Source of the DNA: Sulfobacillus sp. | GTDB lineage: Bacteria > Bacillota > Sulfobacillia > Sulfobacillales > Sulfobacillaceae | Assembly: GCA_027309085.1 (NCBI GenBank) | Contig: DAIDDL010000010.1 | Location: 26,689 to 90,688 of the forward strand | Direction: 5' to 3' | Length of the DNA stretch: 64,000 nucleotides | In this document: positions 34,169-44,843 of the stretch, in pieces | How positions within the stretch are numbered: position 1 is the first letter of the stretch | Layout: the number at the start of each line of letters is the position of its first letter | The notes under the pieces: model-generated | Seen by the model: the letters and a program-made list of their open reading frames with translations, nothing else | What the model was told of the DNA's origin: nothing | Database searches by the model: none | Program-made: the position numbers and the translations under genes

Positions 34169-35062
34169 CTACGGCACAGCCGCAGTCCGGCGGTCACGCC
34201 CCATGTACAGCGCCAGCAAAATGGCGGCAGAGCCCAAGTAAAACGGCAGGGAAAGGGGGGCCGGAGTGATCCACGCCGACAGCACTACCCCCAGCACAGG
34301 CTGAAGATAGAGGAACAGGGCCATGATCGCCACCGGAATTCTGGATGCCGTCACCATCCACAAAAAATATGCCAGCGCCGTCCCTAGCAGTCCCAGATAC
34401 AAGCTCGCCCACAAGGCCGGGCCGGTCCAGTGCTGAGGCCAATGCGCCCCCGTCAGCAGCCACAGCGGAATGGCGCCGAGAAATCCGGCGGCAAAAGTGC
34501 CCGCTGTGGCCTGCTGCGGGGACAGGTGGCGGCTTAAGGAGGAGGAGTAGACATTGTAGACGGCAAAGCAGCCCAACGCCGATAGCAGCAAGATATCCCC
34601 CAGCCCGTAGCCGCGGACACCGGGGCGGGGAAAACCCGCGACTGCCCACGCTCCCAGCGCCGCCACGCCCAATGCCCACCGCCGGGATACCGGCAGCCGC
34701 TCTTTCAGCAGCAAGCTGGCCATGAGAGCCGTCAGCAGTGGTTCCAGCGCGATAGATATCGCAGCCATCGCGGGGGTGGAAGCTTTCAGTCCCTGGGTCT
34801 GCAGGACCAGAGGCAGGGAAAACCCGATAATTCCCAGAAACAGCGTGCGCACCACAGCCTTGGGAGTCCAGTTGGCGCGTCCCCGGATAATGAATGGGGC
34901 AAAGAGGACAGTCCCTGCGAAGAGGCGAAACATAGTCAGAAAGGTCGCATCCATTGATGTCATGGCCAGTGCGGTGGCCGGATACGTTCCTGCCCATATC
35001 AAATTCATCGCCAGCAGCGAGAAAAGGTCTGGGAGCTTGGTCCGCGACATATTGGTTCCCAT
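34169..35062 (-). CDS. EamA/DMT-family transporter
   Basis: This 297-residue membrane protein has ten predicted helices in two EamA repeats of five, the drug/metabolite transporter architecture. The first repeat begins AMNLIWAGTYPATALAM and ends near residue 135; the second starts near LLLSALGCFAVYNVYSSSLS. EamA proteins often export amino acids or other metabolites; the substrate is not predictable. It is on the minus strand, convergent with leuD, and starts about 25 bp downstream of the TauE/SafE gene, with which it may form an operon. Confidence 0.88.
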   Translation of the reverse strand: MGTNMSRTKLPDLFSLLAMNLIWAGTYPATALAMTSMDATFLTMFRLFAGTVLFAPFIIRGRANWTPKAVVRTLFLGIIGFSLPLVLQTQGLKASTPAMAAISIALEPLLTALMASLLLKERLPVSRRWALGVAALGAWAVAGFPRPGVRGYGLGDILLLSALGCFAVYNVYSSSLSRHLSPQQATAGTFAAGFLGAIPLWLLTGAHWPQHWTGPALWASLYLGLLGTALAYFLWMVTASRIPVAIMALFLYLQPVLGVVLSAWITPAPLSLPFYLGSAAILLALYMGRDRRTAAVP

Positions 35063-35086
35063 GTTTTTTTCCTCCTGCGTCTCGGT

Positions 35087-35827
35087 TTAGGCGATGACGA
35101 GCCGGATACCGGCGAAGGCAAGAACCACTAGGACCAGGATTTGAAACTTTTTGGCATCAATGCGGAAATGCAGGAAATTTCCCCCCACAAGCCCGATGGC
35201 GACAGCCGGCAGCAGCCACAGCGAGGTGACAGCGGTCTCAGCGCTCAAAAGCCCGAGAACAAAATACAATGACCCGCGCACCACGGTGTCCGTCACCGCA
35301 ATAAACTGAAAGGTCGCCCGGAAGGCGCGTTTGTCCATGTGCCGCATTTGGAAATAGGCCACAATCGACGGCCCCCCGCCGCCATAGAGGCTGCCGATGA
35401 CCCCGCCCAGAAATCCCAAGGGCGCCCCCCACTGCCTAGCCGCCTTGGGCAGGCGCTCGGGCCGGGTCACAGCCGCATAGAGCACATACAGAAGGATGAA
35501 AACTCCCAGCAGCAGCGTCACACTTTGCGCGGAGACTGCCTTTAAAATCCATGCCCCCACAATCAGCCCCAGAATCGTGAAAGGCCACAGCCACGGTATC
35601 TCCGTCCAGCGGATTTCCTTAAAATCATAGGATCCCAACGCCAGCGACGCGACACCGTCAAGTAGAAAGACTACCGGCACCACCTGTTTAATCGGCAGAA
35701 AAAATATCAGCAAAGACACCGAAATAAGGCCGGAACCGAATCCCAGCATGCCCCGGATGGCAAAGGCAGCCAGCACAATCAGAAAGGCCCACAGGTAAGG
35801 GTCGGCAGCAAAATATCCAAAATGCAT
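35087..35827 (-). CDS. TauE/SafE-family membrane exporter
   Basis: This 246-residue protein has about eight transmembrane helices and the two repeated motifs of the TauE/SafE family, seen as IRGMLGFGSGLISVSLLIFFLP near the N-terminus (given in full only in part here) and GFLGGVIGSLYGGGGPSIVAYFQ past the middle (likewise). Members export sulfite, sulfoacetate or related anions. In a sulfur-metabolising acidophile a sulfite role is attractive but unproven. It reads in the same direction as the EamA gene downstream. The 280 bp upstream is shared with the divergent odhA gene. Confidence 0.87.
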   Translation of the reverse strand: MHFGYFAADPYLWAFLIVLAAFAIRGMLGFGSGLISVSLLIFFLPIKQVVPVVFLLDGVASLALGSYDFKEIRWTEIPWLWPFTILGLIVGAWILKAVSAQSVTLLLGVFILLYVLYAAVTRPERLPKAARQWGAPLGFLGGVIGSLYGGGGPSIVAYFQMRHMDKRAFRATFQFIAVTDTVVRGSLYFVLGLLSAETAVTSLWLLPAVAIGLVGGNFLHFRIDAKKFQILVLVVLAFAGIRLVIA

Positions 35828-36107
35828 CAGAACCCTCCCATGTCTTCCAAGCGCTTAAGAAGATGATGAAATTCTACGCGACCAGCGATTATCTGACAAG
35901 GTCAGCAGCACCTCTCTGTCCGTTAATATAACCAAAAGTTTACTTTCCTATAGAAAACAGTCATTAGCCATAATAGGAAGGGACCAGTATAGTTAGAGGC
36001 GAATAAGGGGCGGTGATCAGCACTGCCTCCTGGAAGATTTTTGGGTGGCGAGGATATTTTTGTGGGTTCGGGTTATCCTCACATATGGTAAGAAGGAGAT
36101 GGAAATT
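35828..36107. other. Divergent control region of TauE/SafE gene and odhA
   Basis: About 280 bp without a gene. It is AT-richer than its surroundings, with several -10-like sequences (CATAAT, TATAGT), but no convincing pair of hexamers. An AGAAGGAG ribosome-binding site ends it. Confidence 0.5.
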
Positions 36108-38903
36108 ATGGCAGCTCGCGTGCACTACACGTCATGGCAAGATTTTTACGGGCCAAACGCTGGCTATATTATCGAGTTGTATGAAAATTACCTGCGCGAC
36201 CCGCAGTCGGTTGACACCGCAACGCGCAGCCTCTTTGAAGAGTGGGGACCGCCGCCTATGGAATTGCCGTCAGCCGACACCGTTCCCACGGGCGTGGATG
36301 GGGAGACGCTGAATATCATCAGCCAAGGAACCGAATTAGCCCGCAACATCCGGGATTTGGGCCACTTGCAGGCTCACCTCAATCCCTTGGCGCAAACGGT
36401 TTCCACTTCGCCCCTGCTGCAGTTGGAGACCTACGGACTGACTGCCGAAAAGCTCCAGCAAATACCGGCGCAAAGCCTGTGGCCAGATTGCGGTCCCGAA
36501 CTGCACACGGGATGGGACGTGATTCAGCACCTGTTCGCTCTCTATACGGGAACTTTAGCTTACGAATTCAGCCATGTTCACAATCCTGAGGAGCGGCAGT
36601 GGCTGGACAACTACGTGGATTCGAACCGGGTCCGCCCTAATTTGTCTGTCGTGGAAAAGCGCTCCCTCCTGCGCCGCCTGATCGGGGTGGACCAATTCGA
36701 AAAGTTTTTGCACCACACATTTGTGGGTCAAAAACGGTTTTCCATTGAAGGCACCGACGCCATGGTGCCGATGCTCGACCAGCTGATTCACCTGGCTGCC
36801 TCGGGTACGGCGATACGGGACGTGGTCATCGGCATGGCGCACCGCGGCCGCCTGAATGTGCTCGCGCACATTCTCGGAAAACCCTATGCGGACATTTTTG
36901 CCGAATTTCACAGCGCGCCCAACAAAGACTTGGTCCCCTCAGCAGGGTCCTCAGGCATCACATTTGGCTGGACGGGCGACGTGAAATATCACTTGGGCGC
37001 CCGCAAAATCATGCAGGACTCGAATATGGTCGAAATGCATTTGACCCTCGCTGACAATCCCAGCCACCTGGAGTTCGTGGACCCCGTGGTGGAGGGGATG
37101 GCCCGCGCCGTCCAGGATTCCCGCGAACGTCCCGGACTGCCAGTGCAGGATGCTGACCGCGCTTTGGCCGTGCTGATCCACGGAGACGCCTCCTTTCCCG
37201 GAGAGGGCGTGGTCTCGGAAACTCTTAACCTGTCCCGTCTGGAAGCCTATAACACGGGCGGCACGGTGCACATTATCGCCAACAATGTCCTTGGGTTCAC
37301 GACAGAACCCGACCAGGGCCGCAGCACACTGTATGCCAGCGACCTGGCCAAAGGCTTCGAGATCCCCATTGTGCACGTCAACGCCGATGATGCCGAAGCC
37401 TGCCTGGGTGTAACCAAGATGGCCCATATTTACCGGCAGACATTCCACAAGGACTTCCTGATTGACCTGGTGGGTTACCGGCGGTGGGGCCACAATGAAG
37501 GCGATGACCCCAGCGTAACCCAGCCTGTACTGTATGAAGCCGTGCAGGCCCACCCGGTCCCCGCTGAAGTCTATGCCCAGCAGCTCGAACAGGAAAACCT
37601 GGTCACCCGCGAGTCGGTCGACCAAATTATTGAAGCCGTTCAGGAGGAATTCCGCAGCACATACCAGTCTCTCATCCGCGGCGAGGCTCTCTTGACGGAA
37701 CGCGGCGTCATGGCGGAGGATGCTGCCAACCCGCTGCCGGCCCCGGTGTCCGAGAACACGCTAAAAGACCTCAACCAGGCGCTGCTGGCGAGGCCTGACG
37801 GGTTCCAGGTATATCCCAAACTGGACCGCATCCTCTCTAAGCGCAAAGATGCTTTCACCGTCCCCCAAGGTGTGGACTGGTCGCTGGCTGAGACCTTGGC
37901 GATGGCCACCATTTTGGCAGATGGCACGCCGATCCGCTTTACCGGCCAGGATTCTGAACGCGGCACATTCAGCCAGCGCCACCTCGTTCTTCACGACGCG
38001 AATACCGGTACGAAATATTGTCCGCTCGACAACTTGCCTCAAGCCAGAGCGTCCTTTATCATTTCCAACAGCCCGCTCTCGGAGACGGCCGTACTGGGGT
38101 TTGAATACGGATACAGCACACAGGCGACAGAGGCCCTTGTCCTGTGGGAAGCGCAATACGGAGACTTTGCCAACGTGGCCCAGGTCCTTTTTGACCAGTT
38201 CATTGGCCCGGGCCGCGCCAAATGGCTGCAGTCTTCCGCGTTGGTGATGCTCTTGCCCCACGGTTATGAAGGCATGGGACCGGAACATTCCAGTGCCCGT
38301 CTGGAAAGGTTCCTGCAGCTGTCCGCCGATGAAAACTGGCGGGTGGCCATCCCCACCTCCGCAGCCCAGTATTTCCACCTCCTGCGGTCGCAGGCGGCAT
38401 GGGTAGCGTCAAGGCCCCGCCCGCTGGTGGTGATGGCGCCCAAGAGCCTGCTGCGCAACCCCCTGGCAGCGTCTGCCGCGTCAGAATTGGTCAATGGAAC
38501 ATTTCAGCCGCTTTGGCGCATGCCCGTAAACCATCCGGAGAAAGTGACACGCCTCGTGCTCAGCTCTGGTAAAATCGGGATAGAAATCGCCCAGGCTGCG
38601 CACGACGCGGAGGGAGACTCGGACTGGCTGGCCATGGCCCGTCTCGAACAGTTGTACCCATTCCCCGCCGCGGAGTTAACGGAGTTTGCCGACTCTCTTC
38701 CAAATCTCAAAGAAATTTTCTGGGTACAGGAAGAGCCACGAAACATGGGCGCATGGACCTATGTGGCTACCACCTTGACCCAATTGCACGGCCTGCCCTT
38801 AAGGTATGTGGGCAGAACCTATCACTCGGCGCCGGCGGAAGGCTATGCTCAGCGCCACGCGACCGAACAGCACCGCATTATTGTAGAAGCGATAAGCCGT
38901 TAG
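36108..38903 (+). CDS. odhA: 2-oxoglutarate dehydrogenase E1 component
   Basis: This thiamine-diphosphate-dependent decarboxylase is the first component of the 2-oxoglutarate dehydrogenase complex in the TCA cycle. It has 931 residues, the full family length. Features are the N-terminal [20 protein letters not shown] helix with a following EEWGPPP segment, [36 protein letters not shown], the ThDP-binding [15 protein letters not shown], and [12 protein letters not shown] in the pyrimidine-binding domain. Start: ATG at 36108 after AGAAGGAG. odhB follows 13 bp downstream. No dihydrolipoyl dehydrogenase gene is nearby, so E3 must be encoded elsewhere. Confidence 0.96.
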   Translation: MAARVHYTSWQDFYGPNAGYIIELYENYLRDPQSVDTATRSLFEEWGPPPMELPSADTVPTGVDGETLNIISQGTELARNIRDLGHLQAHLNPLAQTVSTSPLLQLETYGLTAEKLQQIPAQSLWPDCGPELHTGWDVIQHLFALYTGTLAYEFSHVHNPEERQWLDNYVDSNRVRPNLSVVEKRSLLRRLIGVDQFEKFLHHTFVGQKRFSIEGTDAMVPMLDQLIHLAASGTAIRDVVIGMAHRGRLNVLAHILGKPYADIFAEFHSAPNKDLVPSAGSSGITFGWTGDVKYHLGARKIMQDSNMVEMHLTLADNPSHLEFVDPVVEGMARAVQDSRERPGLPVQDADRALAVLIHGDASFPGEGVVSETLNLSRLEAYNTGGTVHIIANNVLGFTTEPDQGRSTLYASDLAKGFEIPIVHVNADDAEACLGVTKMAHIYRQTFHKDFLIDLVGYRRWGHNEGDDPSVTQPVLYEAVQAHPVPAEVYAQQLEQENLVTRESVDQIIEAVQEEFRSTYQSLIRGEALLTERGVMAEDAANPLPAPVSENTLKDLNQALLARPDGFQVYPKLDRILSKRKDAFTVPQGVDWSLAETLAMATILADGTPIRFTGQDSERGTFSQRHLVLHDANTGTKYCPLDNLPQARASFIISNSPLSETAVLGFEYGYSTQATEALVLWEAQYGDFANVAQVLFDQFIGPGRAKWLQSSALVMLLPHGYEGMGPEHSSARLERFLQLSADENWRVAIPTSAAQYFHLLRSQAAWVASRPRPLVVMAPKSLLRNPLAASAASELVNGTFQPLWRMPVNHPEKVTRLVLSSGKIGIEIAQAAHDAEGDSDWLAMARLEQLYPFPAAELTEFADSLPNLKEIFWVQEEPRNMGAWTYVATTLTQLHGLPLRYVGRTYHSAPAEGYAQRHATEQHRIIVEAISR

Positions 38904-38916
38904 GAGGATACAACTC

Positions 38917-40167
38917 ATGACACAGATTACGGTGCCGGAAGTAGGAGAGTCCGTAACTGAGGCGACTGTAGGAGAATGGTTGAAGAAACCGGGTGATGTG
39001 GTAAAAGCCGGTGATGCAGTAGTCGAACTGGAAACAGACAAGGTCAATCTGGAGATCACCGCCAATGAAGACGGGATTCTTGGCGAAATACTGAAGCCCA
39101 GCGGGGAGACAGTAACAGTCGGCGACGTGCTGGCCACTTTGTCCCCGCAGAGCGCTCAAACCTCCGCCCCCGCGTCTGCCCCGGTTCTGGCGCAAGAACC
39201 TGCCGCACCGGCAGCCGCCATCCCCGCCCCGGCCGCTGTCAGGGCCACCCCTGACGTCCGCCGGATCGCCGGTGAGAGGGGCATTAATATCAATCACGTG
39301 CCGACAGCGGGCAATAAGGGACGGGTAACGCACAGCGATGTGGAATCGTATGCGCAGGCTCAGGCCCCAGCGCCGCTTGCTCCTACCCCTGCGCCAGCAG
39401 CCGCCCCGGCACCCGCTGCCCTCCCCCGAGCTCCCGAGGCCGCCTTGCAGCCTCATGAGACCAGCGATCGGGGAACAGACCGGGTCAGGATGTCCCGGCG
39501 CCGGATCACCATCGCCAACCGCCTGGTCAGTGCCCAGCACACAGCTGCCATGCTGACCACGTTCAACGAAGTCGATATGAGCCGCATTCTCGATGTCCGC
39601 CAAAGGCGGCGGGAATCCTTTGAAAAACGGCACGGCGTGCGGCTGGGATTCATGTCCTTTTTCACCAAAGCTTCCATTGCTGCCCTCAAAGCTTATCCGC
39701 GCATCAATGCGGAGATTGACGGCGATGACATGCTGCTCAAGCACTACTACGACATAGGAGTCGCCGTCTCCACTGACAACGGCCTCGTCGTGCCGGTCGT
39801 CCGCAATGCCGACGCGCTCAACTTTGCGGCCTTAGAAAAAGAAGTAGCCGCGCTAGCTGCCAAGGCGCGGGATAACAAGCTCTCTATCACGGATTTGCAG
39901 GGAGGCACTTTCACCATTACCAATGGCGGCACTTTCGGGTCGCTGCTCTCCACGCCAATCCTGAATGCTCCCCAGGTAGCCATTTTGGGAATGCACAAAA
40001 TTGAAGAGCGGGCGGTCGTCGTCAATAAGGAGATTGTCATCCGCCCCATGATGTATCTAGCGCTCTCGTATGACCACCGGATTGTCGACGGCAGCGAAGC
40101 CGTCCGCTTTCTCGCTCTCATCAAAGAATTGCTGGAAGATCCAGAATCACTGCTGCTGGAAGGTTAA
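38917..40167 (+). CDS. odhB: Dihydrolipoyllysine succinyltransferase (E2)
   Basis: This is the E2 core of the 2-oxoglutarate dehydrogenase complex. It has 416 residues: a lipoyl domain (1-77) with the lipoylated K42 in ETDKVNLEI, an Ala/Pro linker, a peripheral subunit-binding domain (about 110-150), a second Ala/Pro linker, and the catalytic acyltransferase domain (about 185-416) ending with [15 protein letters not shown], where the His and Asp are catalytic. The pairing with odhA fixes the substrate as succinyl. ATG at 38917 after TTAGGAGG. A clear terminator follows, so odhAB form a two-gene operon. Confidence 0.95.
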   Translation: MTQITVPEVGESVTEATVGEWLKKPGDVVKAGDAVVELETDKVNLEITANEDGILGEILKPSGETVTVGDVLATLSPQSAQTSAPASAPVLAQEPAAPAAAIPAPAAVRATPDVRRIAGERGININHVPTAGNKGRVTHSDVESYAQAQAPAPLAPTPAPAAAPAPAALPRAPEAALQPHETSDRGTDRVRMSRRRITIANRLVSAQHTAAMLTTFNEVDMSRILDVRQRRRESFEKRHGVRLGFMSFFTKASIAALKAYPRINAEIDGDDMLLKHYYDIGVAVSTDNGLVVPVVRNADALNFAALEKEVAALAAKARDNKLSITDLQGGTFTITNGGTFGSLLSTPILNAPQVAILGMHKIEERAVVVNKEIVIRPMMYLALSYDHRIVDGSEAVRFLALIKELLEDPESLLLEG

Positions 40168-40203
40168 AATAAGAGGGACTCTCCGGAGTCCCTCTTATTT
40201 ATT
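40167..40203 (+). terminator. Terminator of odhAB
   Basis: A perfect hairpin of AAATAAGAGGGACTC and GAGTCCCTCTTATTT arms with a four-base loop directly follows the odhB stop and ends in ATTTT. Confidence 0.92.
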
Positions 40204-40260
40204 TTGCGCAAGTCCCTTTCTCTATTCAGAGGACTCTCCGAAAGGATGGTGGTCACGCAC

Positions 40261-41481
40261 ATGTCAGTTGACGACAGAATGAGGCAGATGAGCGGACAGT
40301 GGTTTCACGCTCTCGGAATATCCCAAGAAGATTTCGCCGCCAACCCTTACGCCGTCTACCGCCGTTGGCAGGATCAGAGCCCCGTCAGGGAAATTGCCCC
40401 GGGGAGGGGGAGGTGGATGGTTCTGGGATATCAGCAAGTCCGCACCGCTCTGACGGACCCGCGCTTTATCAAGAGCACGCCGCCATCCTATCCCATTCCT
40501 GAGTCGTACCAGCACCTTCCCGAGATGGCTCCGAGCATGCTGGTGGTCAATCCCCCCGCGCATACCCGCCTGCGCTCCCTGGTCACCCGCGCCTTTCAAC
40601 CGCGCCACCTTGAACGGCTGCGGCCTTTCATATCTGCTCTGGCCGACGATCTGCTGGACGAGATGAGCCGCCAGTCTTCAAGCGACCTCGTCGAGGACTA
40701 TGCCTTGCCCCTGCCCGCGCTGGTCATAGCCGAACTGCTGGGAGTTCCCCAACAGGACCGGCCGCTGTTTCGCCGCCTCTCACAAAAAATCGCCCTGATG
40801 GTCGACCCCACTCAGTCGGCGGACGTCCGCCAAGCTGGCGCCACGGCCCGGTGGCAGCTTCTCGACTATTTCCACACCCTGGTGCAGCGCAAACAGGACG
40901 AGCCCTGTGACGATTTGCTGAGCGACCTTGCTGCTGGCAGGGACCACGAAGGCAGCGCTTTAAGCGCTGGCGAGCTGCTGACCATGGCCCTGCTCTTGCT
41001 GGTCGCAGGACACGAGACCACTGCCAACCTTATCAGTCTGGGAGCATACCGAATTTTGAGCACGCCCGACGCGCTGTATGAACTCCGGGGACACCAGGCA
41101 TCCTACTCGGACGCTGTCGAAGAATGTTTGCGGTTTGAGTCGCCGGTGCAGCTAGACGGGCGCATGGCTCAAGACGATGCCGTCCTGGGGCCAACCCTCA
41201 TTCCTCAAGGCGCCTCGGTGACGCTCGTGCTGGCACAGGCGAACCGGGACCCTGTGGCTTTTGCCAATCCCGATTCTTTCGATATTCACCGCAATCCCAA
41301 TCCTCACCTTGCCTTTGGCCGCGGCATCCATATGTGCCTGGGCTCGTCTCTGGCCCGTATGGAAGGCGCCATCGCTCTAGAACACCTGCTCAGCCGCCAG
41401 GTACAGGTAGCGGGCCCCGCGCTCTATCAACCCAATGTACTGCTGCGCGGACTGCGCCACTTGCCTGTCAAAATCAGCTGA
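40261..41481 (+). CDS. Cytochrome P450
   Basis: This 406-residue soluble bacterial P450 monooxygenase has all core motifs: the I-helix oxygen-activating AGHETT, the K-helix ExxR as EECLRFESP, and the heme-binding FGRGIHMCLGSSLAR with the axial cysteine. NPPAHTRLRSLVTRAF is the usual C-helix block. It is most like the CYP107/CYP102-unrelated class that uses a ferredoxin and ferredoxin reductase; neither is encoded nearby. I chose the ATG at 40261; in-frame ATG and GTG codons at 40246 and 40249 are alternatives. An MFS exporter follows 120 bp downstream on the same strand. Substrate unknown. Confidence 0.93.
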   Translation: MSVDDRMRQMSGQWFHALGISQEDFAANPYAVYRRWQDQSPVREIAPGRGRWMVLGYQQVRTALTDPRFIKSTPPSYPIPESYQHLPEMAPSMLVVNPPAHTRLRSLVTRAFQPRHLERLRPFISALADDLLDEMSRQSSSDLVEDYALPLPALVIAELLGVPQQDRPLFRRLSQKIALMVDPTQSADVRQAGATARWQLLDYFHTLVQRKQDEPCDDLLSDLAAGRDHEGSALSAGELLTMALLLLVAGHETTANLISLGAYRILSTPDALYELRGHQASYSDAVEECLRFESPVQLDGRMAQDDAVLGPTLIPQGASVTLVLAQANRDPVAFANPDSFDIHRNPNPHLAFGRGIHMCLGSSLARMEGAIALEHLLSRQVQVAGPALYQPNVLLRGLRHLPVKIS

Positions 41482-41600
41482 TTTCCACCGTTTTTTTCCA
41501 TCAAGACAGCGATCGACAGACCATCCTTCCCTGTTGGCGTATGATGTCGCTGAGTCATTTATGCATATCGCAATTGCTCAGGAAGGGGTCCGAAGAGATA

Positions 41601-42830
41601 TTGTCGTCGAATGCATCCCGAACCCATTCAGCCCCCCTGCCGCGCAGTGTTGTTCGGCTGATTATCGCTCAGACCTTTTCTATTTTTGGTGATGACTTTA
41701 CAGAAGTGGCCATAGCGATCTTTGCCCTTGACGTTTCCCGCCACAATCCTGCGGCACTGGGTCTTGTGCTTTCCATGGTTTTCTGGCCGGGCGTGGTGTG
41801 GAGCGGGCTGGTTGCGGGTTTCATCGACCGGCTGAACAAGAAAGTGGTCCTGATCGCTGGGGATCTGGGCCGCGCGGCGCTCGTCATCAGCATCCCCTTC
41901 ATTCACACCCTGGTATGGGCCACCGTGGCCATGTTTCTCATGTATTCTCTGGCCACATTCTACCGCCCCGTCGTGCGCTCTGTGCAGCCCTCCCTGGCCG
42001 GCGACCCCGACGTTAACGACCGGGCCAATGCCCAGATGGAACTGTGGGCATCCGTTGCCCAGGTGGTGTCCTATATCGCCGCGGGATTTCTCATACTGAA
42101 ATTTGGTGTCGTGTTCGGGTTCAGCGTGGACGCCGTCACCTTCGTGATTTCAGCGTTGGCTATCATGGGCATTCATGCCGGGCGGGACTTCTGGGCTCCA
42201 ACTGTGGAGGCTATGCAAGGAAGATTTCTGACCAAAATCCAGGAGGCCGTCCAATACTACCGGACGAGCCCAACCCTGCTCATTCTCACGGCGATTTCCA
42301 TTCTCGCCATGATGGCCCTGGGCGGCGCCAACGTGCTCACAGCGCCGGCTATGAGGAGCTTGTGGAACCAGCCCACAGCGCATTACTCCTGGGCTTTGGT
42401 GGCCATCGCCCTGGGAGCCATGGTGGGCAGCCGGGGACTGCAGCGCTGGCTGCGTCCGAAGAATTACCGGAACCTGATGATCATCGGCTTCTTCGGCCTC
42501 GCCCTGACCATGTTCGCCGTGTCCCATGTGCACACCATTACCGCGGCCCTTATCATCCTCTTTTTCGGCGGGATGCTGAATGTCTTCTTCAATGGGTCCA
42601 TCATCACCTGGATCCAGCGCACCACGCCAGAAGCCATCCGGCCCCGGGTATTGACCCTGCGCGGCCTGATTCTCGGCATTGGCGGCGGCCTCGGAGCATT
42701 TGGGGCAGGGGTTGTCGCGCGGACCGTGGGGCTCGTCCCAGCCTTTACCACTATCGGCGTATTGCTGCTGTTAGGCGTCGTGGGCGCCTTGCGGCTCAAG
42801 CCGTACCCCAAAGCTCCGGGACCTGGGTAA
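41601..42830 (+). CDS. MFS transporter (YfiS/EntS-like)
   Basis: This 409-residue carrier of the major facilitator superfamily has about 11-12 helices. RLIIAQTFSIFGDDFTEVAIAI is the usual first helix (quoted only in part in homologues), and FIDRLNKKVVLIAGDLGRAALV is the loop 2-3 signature of the drug-efflux subgroup. The frame is open well upstream into the P450 gene, but the conserved part starts at a TTG at 41601 preceded by GAAGAG; an ATG is not available at this point. Neighbourhood with the P450 suggests export of a modified small molecule, which is inference. A very stable terminator follows. Confidence 0.83.
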   Translation: MSSNASRTHSAPLPRSVVRLIIAQTFSIFGDDFTEVAIAIFALDVSRHNPAALGLVLSMVFWPGVVWSGLVAGFIDRLNKKVVLIAGDLGRAALVISIPFIHTLVWATVAMFLMYSLATFYRPVVRSVQPSLAGDPDVNDRANAQMELWASVAQVVSYIAAGFLILKFGVVFGFSVDAVTFVISALAIMGIHAGRDFWAPTVEAMQGRFLTKIQEAVQYYRTSPTLLILTAISILAMMALGGANVLTAPAMRSLWNQPTAHYSWALVAIALGAMVGSRGLQRWLRPKNYRNLMIIGFFGLALTMFAVSHVHTITAALIILFFGGMLNVFFNGSIITWIQRTTPEAIRPRVLTLRGLILGIGGGLGAFGAGVVARTVGLVPAFTTIGVLLLLGVVGALRLKPYPKAPGPG

Positions 42831-42842
42831 GCATGCAGCGAA

Positions 42843-42891
42843 AACTAGGGAGGGGACTGCCGCGAATCCGGCAGTCCCCTCCCTAGTTCTT
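42843..42891. terminator. Bidirectional terminator between MFS and SSS genes
   Basis: A 20-bp perfect stem with AACTAGGGAGGGGACTGCCG as the left arm and its complement as the right arm, and a six-base loop, is followed by CTTT. It separates two convergent genes. Confidence 0.9.
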
Positions 42892-42905
42892 TAACAGGCC
42901 GGCAG

Positions 42906-44441
42906 TTAGCGAGCCGCCGCGCCCTCCACAGGTTCTGTCGTGTAATCCTCAGCAGCGGTGTCGTCCTGTCCATTTGACACGCGCATGCCGTTGAATATGA
43001 GACTCAGCACTACGGTCACCACGATATTGGCGATGATGGCCCAGATCCCGGCATAGGCCAAGATCACGGAATGTCCAAAATGCAGAGGGTAGAGCGAGGT
43101 CTTGAAAGACTCGGCCGCCGCCATGCCGGTGCCCACCACCATGCCCACGAGCCATCCCAGCAACAGCGCCCACCGGTGGAACCACCGGGTGTAAAGGCCG
43201 AACATAATGGCTGGCACTGTCTGCAGAATCCAGATGCCTCCCAGAGTCTGAAAGTAAATCGCGTACTGCAGAGGGATCACGACAATAAAGAACAGGGCCC
43301 CGATAATTACGATCATCCCCACAATTTTCGCGACCTGAGCCTCGCGGTTTCGCCCCGTTTTAGCTGCGAAGTACTCCCGGTAAATGTTGCGGGTGAACAA
43401 GTTGGCCGCAGCGATCGCCATAATGGCGGCAGGAACAAGCGCGCCAATGGCGATGGCGCCGAAGGCGAATCCAGCAAACCAAGTGGGGAGAGTCTTCAGA
43501 AACAGCAGCGGCACCACCAAGTTCGTGTCTGTCGTGTGAATGCCGGCGGCGATGGCCATGTATCCCAGCAAGGCAATAAAAGTCAGCGCCAGGGAATACA
43601 ACGGCAAGAGTGCTGCGTTGCGCTGAATGGTGCGCCCGCTCTTAGCCCCCAAACTTCCAGTCACGGCGTGCGGATAGAGGAGAAGAGCGAAAGCAGAGCC
43701 TAAAGCCAGCGTGGCGAAAGCGCTGAACAGTTTGGGCGACAAGATCAATGACCCTTTTTTGGCTGGCAGGGCGGCCGCCGCCACATGAAAAATATGGCCG
43801 TAGCCGCCAAGCTGCATCGGAATGGCAATGCAGGCCACGATGACTGTCACGTATATGAGCAAGTCCTTTAATATGGCCGTCAGGGCTGGAGCCCGCAACC
43901 CGCTGGTATAGGTGTAGGCCGCCAGAATCACGAAGGCGATAATCAGCGGCAAATCTTTCATGAGCCCGTGTCCTGACAGTCCCATGGCGGTGAGCACCGC
44001 CTGTATGCCCGTCAACTGCAGCGCGATATAGGGCATTGTCGCGAGAATTCCCGTCACGGCTACAGCCAATGCCAAAAGCGAACTGTCAAAACGGCCGCGC
44101 ACGAAGTCCGCCGCGGTCACGTAGTTGCGCTGCTTGGACACACGCCAGAGCCGCGGCATCACAATATACATAATGGGAAATACCACAATAGTGTACGGCA
44201 CCGCAAAGAAACCAAAAGCCCCAGCCCCGTAAACCAAGGCTGGAACCGCAATAAATGTGTACGCGGTGTACAAGTCTCCGCCTAGCAGAAACCATGTCAC
44301 GAAGGTCCCAAAGCGCCTGCCCGCCAGACCCCATTCCTCGATAAGGTCCATGTCCCCGTGATGCCAGCGCGCCGCGTAAAATCCTAGGACCGTCACCAGA
44401 ACAAAGAGGATAAGAAAAACAATAAATGCTGACCAGTACAT
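42906..44441 (-). CDS. Sodium:solute symporter family protein
   Basis: This 511-residue polytopic protein of the SSS family has about 13 helices and the LeuT fold. The family's LAGRRFGTFVTWFLLGGDLY region after the first helix and the later FAFGAIAIGALVPAAIMAIA are recognisable (each given in part). Members with a DUF3311 partner, as here, resemble the MctP monocarboxylate permease; lactate, pyruvate or short-chain acids are likely but unproven substrates. The gene starts 28 bp after the DUF3311 stop on the same strand. Confidence 0.9.
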   Translation of the reverse strand: MYWSAFIVFLILFVLVTVLGFYAARWHHGDMDLIEEWGLAGRRFGTFVTWFLLGGDLYTAYTFIAVPALVYGAGAFGFFAVPYTIVVFPIMYIVMPRLWRVSKQRNYVTAADFVRGRFDSSLLALAVAVTGILATMPYIALQLTGIQAVLTAMGLSGHGLMKDLPLIIAFVILAAYTYTSGLRAPALTAILKDLLIYVTVIVACIAIPMQLGGYGHIFHVAAAALPAKKGSLILSPKLFSAFATLALGSAFALLLYPHAVTGSLGAKSGRTIQRNAALLPLYSLALTFIALLGYMAIAAGIHTTDTNLVVPLLFLKTLPTWFAGFAFGAIAIGALVPAAIMAIAAANLFTRNIYREYFAAKTGRNREAQVAKIVGMIVIIGALFFIVVIPLQYAIYFQTLGGIWILQTVPAIMFGLYTRWFHRWALLLGWLVGMVVGTGMAAAESFKTSLYPLHFGHSVILAYAGIWAIIANIVVTVVLSLIFNGMRVSNGQDDTAAEDYTTEPVEGAAAR

Positions 44442-44468
44442 AGTACTCCCCTTTCTCCTCCGCCAGTT

Positions 44469-44660
44469 CTAATGCGTGTCAATGAAATAAATAATGCCGC
44501 TTAAGATAGCGACAAGGAAAATCCATAGAATAAGATACCAGTACATAAAGGGAAATCCCGCCAATGTCGGCCTGTACGAAGCAAATAGCGGCGGCCACAG
44601 GGTGCCGATGAATGGCAGGAGAAACAGCCAGTACCATCCCGTTTTAGAATGAATTTGCAA
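44469..44660 (-). CDS. DUF3311 small membrane protein
   Basis: This 63-residue protein has two transmembrane helices: WYWLFLLPFIGTLWPPLFAS and FMYWYLILWIFLVAILSGII (each within the 20-residue limit). It matches DUF3311, the small partner usually encoded directly upstream of an SSS-family symporter. It probably assists assembly or activity of the symporter. The start is a TTG at 44660 eight bases after GGGAGG; a much longer frame upstream is not conserved. Confidence 0.85.
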   Translation of the reverse strand: MQIHSKTGWYWLFLLPFIGTLWPPLFASYRPTLAGFPFMYWYLILWIFLVAILSGIIYFIDTH

Positions 44661-44694
44661 AATGCCCACCTCCCTTCTGTTCGCTAGTGAGAGA

Positions 44695-44723
44695 ATTGTG
44701 CCATTAAAGGGAATAGACGTCAA
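44695..44723 (-). promoter_or_regulatory. Promoter of the DUF3311-symporter operon
   Basis: TTGACG, a 17-base spacer and CACAAT are placed so that transcription starts about 28 bases before the DUF3311 TTG. Confidence 0.5.
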
Positions 44724-44843
44724 TGAGTAGAATTGATACAACCGAAACCTTTTTAAGATCCTTGCGTCCACGCCCGGGGGTTCACTGCACAATCATCCGG
44801 AAAGTCTTCACCAGCGACGTCCGGAAGTCGCCATTAATGCCAC

